DNA from: Planctomycetota bacterium
Lineage (GTDB): Bacteria; Planctomycetota; Planctomycetia; Pirellulales; UBA1268
Assembly (NCBI GenBank): GCA_027592945.1
Contig: JAQCJP010000007.1
Span: 1-37,063, forward strand
Length of the DNA stretch: 37,063 bases
Direction: 5' to 3'
The notes beneath the pieces were generated by a model. That model was not told the DNA's origin. It worked only from the letters and a program-made list of their open reading frames with translations, and ran no database searches. The position numbers and the translations under genes were made by a program. This document shows, piece after piece, positions 33,919 to 37,063 of this stretch. The number at the start of each line of letters is the position of its first letter. Position 1 is the stretch's first letter.

Positions 33919-34692
33919 TCACTTGAAGAGACCGGCGTCAAGGACGATCTCACCGAGGTCGTTCTCGCCCGGCTCGATCTCGAGCTTCATCCGCCCCCGC
34001 TTAGCGGTTTCCTTCTTGCCGTCGATCGTCATCTCACCGATGTAGCCGGCCTTCTCGTGCCAGAACTGCAGCTCGAGCTTTTCCGCCGGCAGATCGGCGA
34101 TCTCGAAGCTGCCATCCGGCCCGGAGACCGCGGCGTAGGGATTGTCGCGAACCACGATCCAGCCCTTCATCCAGGGATGGATGTTGCAGGTCACCTGGGC
34201 CGGAACCGCCTCGTCGGAGCCGAAGGTGGCGGTCACTTCGCCGCCGGCGGGGATCAGATTGTTCGACGGAGGATTCTTGACCGTGGCGATGTTGCTGTTG
34301 TGACCCACCGGATCGGAGTTCTTGATGACCAGTTCCTGGCCGGCCTGCACGAAGAGCACGTGCGGCTCGAACCGGCAGTTGAGATTGTCGAGAACAGGCT
34401 TCGCTTCCTTGGCGGCCGCCTCGAGTTCCGGCTTCACAGTGACCTTCTTGTCACGGACGAAGACGACGACATTGGCGACGCCCTTATCCTCGGCCACGAC
34501 GACTTCTTCATTGACCAGCTTGTGCTTGCCGCAGACCTCGACGTCTTTGTCGATGGTCAACGCAGCGGGATCGGACACGTCCCCGTTGACCACAAACCGG
34601 CCTTTGAGAGTGCCCCAATCCGCAGCGGAGGCAGCTGACCAGACCATGACGGCAGGGAGGGCGAGAATCAGGGAACGTGGAAAGGCGGGCAT
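33919..34692 (-). CDS. secreted cupredoxin-like protein, paralogue of the next gene
   Basis: The product is 257 residues from ATG at 34692, with GGAG about eight bases upstream. A signal peptide (SLILALPAVMVWSAASAADW) leads to GTLKGRFVVNGDVSD, VVVFVRDKKVTVKPE, KNSDPVGHNSN and VTCNIHPWMKGWIVVRD. The copper ligands His, Cys, His and Met are therefore all conserved. The tail (SGPDGSFEIADLPAEKLELQ, then FWHEKAGYIG) matches the regulatory-like sandwich of its neighbour. This paralogue is soluble and periplasmic while the next is a lipoprotein, so the pair may be a mobile and an anchored form. Its stop overlaps a possible GTG start of the next gene. A 113-nt gap separates it from the multi-CxxCH cytochrome upstream. 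Confidence 0.83.
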   Translation of the reverse strand: MPAFPRSLILALPAVMVWSAASAADWGTLKGRFVVNGDVSDPAALTIDKDVEVCGKHKLVNEEVVVAEDKGVANVVVFVRDKKVTVKPELEAAAKEAKPVLDNLNCRFEPHVLFVQAGQELVIKNSDPVGHNSNIATVKNPPSNNLIPAGGEVTATFGSDEAVPAQVTCNIHPWMKGWIVVRDNPYAAVSGPDGSFEIADLPAEKLELQFWHEKAGYIGEMTIDGKKETAKRGRMKLEIEPGENDLGEIVLDAGLFK

Positions 34693-34805
34693 GAAAATCT
34701 CCGAATCGTGCGAAAGGCTGGTCAGGGCGTACTGGAGGGAGGACAAACAACGTCGAGGAAGGTCGCGTCAAGCAGGATGGCCTCGGGCGGGCCACCCAGA
34801 CACCA

Positions 34806-37063
34806 TCATTCTAAACGGCGGCTTCCAAGCGGCGAATCGACCGCCGCAGCATCGGTGGCAGAGGGGACGGGAGCCGACGCCTCTGCGGACGGCTCGGCAG
34901 CCTGCGGCGCGGCCGCCGCGGGGGCCTGTGCGCCCCGCAGGAAAGCCTCTAGCGAGAGGTTCCGCTTGGCGAACAGGTCGAAGTGCATCAGCAAGTCGGT
35001 GAGGGCGTCGACCTGTTGCTCGCTGTCGCCCGCATAGAGATCCTGGCTGACCGGCTTGTCGAACGGAATGTTGACCGGCATGCCGGTATAAGGCAGGAAC
35101 CGCTTGGGATTGGCAATCCAGTCGTGGACATAGTCGGGCCGAAGCCGCTCGTGAACCCGTGCCAACTGGGGAGCCAACGCCTTGACGCTGCCCGGCGGCG
35201 TGTAGTCGCCCACCAGGTGGCACTTCACGCAGTAGTTGTTGTTGGTCACGATCCGAAGGGCGCCATCTAAATGCCCGGGCTTGGCGAGTTCCTTCTCGGC
35301 GACCGCAGTCTCGTCGAGTCGGGGATCGTAGACGTAGGGGTACTCGGCTCCATCGACGGCGGCGAAATAATCGACCATCCGCGCCGCCTGCTCCGCCGAC
35401 CAGTTGAACCGCGGCATCCGCAGCACGGCCGGCGGCCGGATCGGGTGAGGATTGAGCAGGAAGCGGTGCAACCAAGCTGACTGCACCTTCTTGCCCTCGC
35501 CGACCAGCGGCGGCGGCAGCCAGCCCCAGGCATCCTCCGGCTTGACGTTGGGATTGATCTCCATCTCGTCGGCGATCACCACCGGATAGAGAAGCCGCGC
35601 GAGATCGCCGCCCCAGGCGGGGTAGGTCTTGCCTGCCGCCAGGTCCTTCTCCGGCACGAAAACCGTCTGGCTGCCGACCGCCCAGGGCTGGCCGTCCACG
35701 AGGGCGTCGTTGAACAGCATCATCGGCCGATGCGGGATGATCTCGGGATCCTCATCCGCCTCCTCGCGGTCAATCGGCAGGAAGTCCTGGTCAACCAACT
35801 GGGGCAGGCCGGTCTCGGCGTCGAGTAGCGGCATGCCATGGAGGCTGGCATGGTGCTGGCCGGCGGCGTCAGCCTCCAGCGAGGCAGCGACCTGCTTGGG
35901 CGTGAAGCGGGGGGCAAGGAACGGGTAATCAGGCACCTCGGCCGGCTCACCAAGGGCACCGGGCCGGAAGGCGACATCCCAGCGGTCCATTTGGAGGATG
36001 TGGCAGCCGCCGCAGTTGAACTGCTCTGCGACCACCAGCCCGTCGAGCCGAGCCTGCTCCCGGGGGCCCGGGTTGTGGACAAACTGCGGCGCCGGCGGCT
36101 CGGAGACGAGGCCGAGCACGAAGGTCATGACCGCCTCCCGCTGCTCATCATCGAACGGGAACTGCGGCATCCTGTACCGCTCGTTGTAGGTCTTGTTTTC
36201 GGCCTTCTTGTAGTCGTAACTCCGCGGGGCCCGCAGCTTTTGCCAGAGGAAGCCCTCCCGCTCGTGGCCGATCAGCTTCTCGAGGAAGTAGCCCGTGTCC
36301 GGATCGAGCGATTCGAGATCGACGTGCATCTCGTCGCTCTCCACACCGTAGGCCAGCTCCGTCGGGAACGGAGACGCCGACTCCTGATGGTCATGATCAG
36401 CCTCCCCGTGGTCCCCTTGGGCGTTGTGGTCCCCGTGGCCGCCGTGGCCGCCGTGGGACTCAGCGAGTTGGTGCATTACAAAGTGGGAGACCTGCTCGAA
36501 GGCGATCCGGGAGGAATCCTTCCGGCCCCAGTCGGCCAGGGCGGCCCCGGCCGGCTTGGCATCTTCAAAGCCGGGGATGTCGTGACACGAATAGCAGGCG
36601 AGCTTGCCGATCGTCTTCTTGCCCACGTAGTGGAGCAGCGTCGCATCGCGAGCCGGGCCGTCGAGGCCGACCAGCATCTGCTCATCACCCCGCATCGTGG
36701 CCTGATCCTCGGAGAGGCCCTTTTCGAGAACCGCCTTGGCCCGCACCGTCGGGAACCGCTCCTTCAGATAGAGCAGGGCCAGCTCATCGAGGGCCTCCCG
36801 TTCCTCGGCCGTCAGGCTCGTGGCCGAAGGGATGCCTTCAGGCTGCCAGTCCTCGGTCGACTGCATCAGGTAGGCGGTGGCATCGGCAGCCGGATCGGAG
36901 ACGGTGCCGTCGGCAAGCGTTTCTGGCTCGAGCAGGACGTTGGGCATCAGGGTCTTGGAGTGGTAGCGGGCCGGCTCCCGCAGCCAGCTGTAGAGCCACT
37001 CCTTGCCCTTCGGGCTGGAGGCCATCTTGGCACCGATCCGGGAGAGCTCCGGACCGTGCGTGC
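34806..37063 (-). CDS. multi-haem cytochrome c protein (partial, N-terminus beyond the right edge)
   Basis: The track starts at an internal ATG (37025), but the frame stays open to the edge and reads HGPELSRIGAK just before it, a typical cytochrome c segment, so the gene is cut by the window. At least 751 residues are visible. Three CxxCH sites occur: CYSCHD near residue 145, CGGCHI near 365 and CVKCHL near 600 (numbered from the internal ATG), and more may lie outside. Methionine motifs follow (YRMPQFPFDDEQ, LRMPRFNWSAEQ, YTGMPVNIPFDK). A His-rich stretch (HGGHGGHGDHNAQGDHGEAD) lies between the first two haems. The tail is Ala/Pro-rich. It begins the visible oxidase locus and probably feeds electrons into it. 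Confidence 0.9.
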   Translation of the reverse strand, partial: THGPELSRIGAKMASSPKGKEWLYSWLREPARYHSKTLMPNVLLEPETLADGTVSDPAADATAYLMQSTEDWQPEGIPSATSLTAEEREALDELALLYLKERFPTVRAKAVLEKGLSEDQATMRGDEQMLVGLDGPARDATLLHYVGKKTIGKLACYSCHDIPGFEDAKPAGAALADWGRKDSSRIAFEQVSHFVMHQLAESHGGHGGHGDHNAQGDHGEADHDHQESASPFPTELAYGVESDEMHVDLESLDPDTGYFLEKLIGHEREGFLWQKLRAPRSYDYKKAENKTYNERYRMPQFPFDDEQREAVMTFVLGLVSEPPAPQFVHNPGPREQARLDGLVVAEQFNCGGCHILQMDRWDVAFRPGALGEPAEVPDYPFLAPRFTPKQVAASLEADAAGQHHASLHGMPLLDAETGLPQLVDQDFLPIDREEADEDPEIIPHRPMMLFNDALVDGQPWAVGSQTVFVPEKDLAAGKTYPAWGGDLARLLYPVVIADEMEINPNVKPEDAWGWLPPPLVGEGKKVQSAWLHRFLLNPHPIRPPAVLRMPRFNWSAEQAARMVDYFAAVDGAEYPYVYDPRLDETAVAEKELAKPGHLDGALRIVTNNNYCVKCHLVGDYTPPGSVKALAPQLARVHERLRPDYVHDWIANPKRFLPYTGMPVNIPFDKPVSQDLYAGDSEQQVDALTDLLMHFDLFAKRNLSLEAFLRGAQAPAAAAPQAAEPSAEASAPVPSATDAAAVDSPLGSRRLE

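Overview
The window is GC-rich, densely coded DNA, very probably from a planctomycete (Planctomycetota, most likely a Pirellulales-type lineage). This is inferred from gene content: an M50 peptidase-HlyD fusion beside two further HlyD proteins and a DUF3467 protein, a caa3-type oxidase locus with tandem cupredoxin-like proteins and multi-CxxCH cytochromes, many TPR proteins and lipoproteins, and a flagellar export cluster. There are no tRNA or rRNA genes, CRISPR arrays or complete insertion sequences that I can see. Most ORF-track entries are antisense or out-of-frame shadows typical of high-GC DNA. The track also uses TTG, GTG and CTG starts, so many starts were re-chosen here.

Left part (1-9142). 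A minus-strand operon runs DUF3467 protein, GAF-like/HlyD fusion, secreted HlyD adaptor, PqqD-like/M50/HlyD fusion, then a MOSC protein cut by the left edge. It has three membrane-fusion-type proteins but no ABC ATPase or outer-membrane channel. Next come a polytopic membrane protein of unknown function, a small secreted plus-strand protein and a TPR protein.

Middle (9272-20027). A plus-strand gene encodes a two-halved ABC-2-type permease without an adjacent ATPase. A TPR lipoprotein (minus), a thioredoxin-like lipoprotein and a sulfotransferase (both plus) follow. The sulfotransferase converges on a minus-strand flagellar cluster read from the right: HATPase-like protein, fliF, fliO, fliP, fliQ, fliR and an flhB that stops before its autocleaving cytoplasmic domain. 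Upstream of it lies a small alpha/beta-hydrolase-fold protein whose catalytic residues look degraded.

Right part (20350-37063). The minus strand is occupied throughout by a respiratory locus. From the right it reads: multi-CxxCH cytochrome (cut by the right edge), two tandem cupredoxin-like proteins, a di-haem cytochrome c lipoprotein, oxidase subunits II and I, haem A synthase (ctaA), haem O synthase (ctaB), subunits III and IV, SCO1, DUF420/CtaM, a small membrane protein with a CPNC motif, two related membrane proteins with an OB-like region, and malate dehydrogenase. The five genes from SCO1 to the second OB-like protein are joined by four successive 4-nt start/stop overlaps. This suggests that the three uncharacterised ones are coupled to oxidase assembly.

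Non-coding elements. A perfect 24-bp inverted repeat of the kind associated with REP/RAYT elements sits between the subunit II and subunit I genes. A two-copy composite element (a 23-nt block followed by a GC-rich hairpin) lies in two of the longest intergenic gaps.
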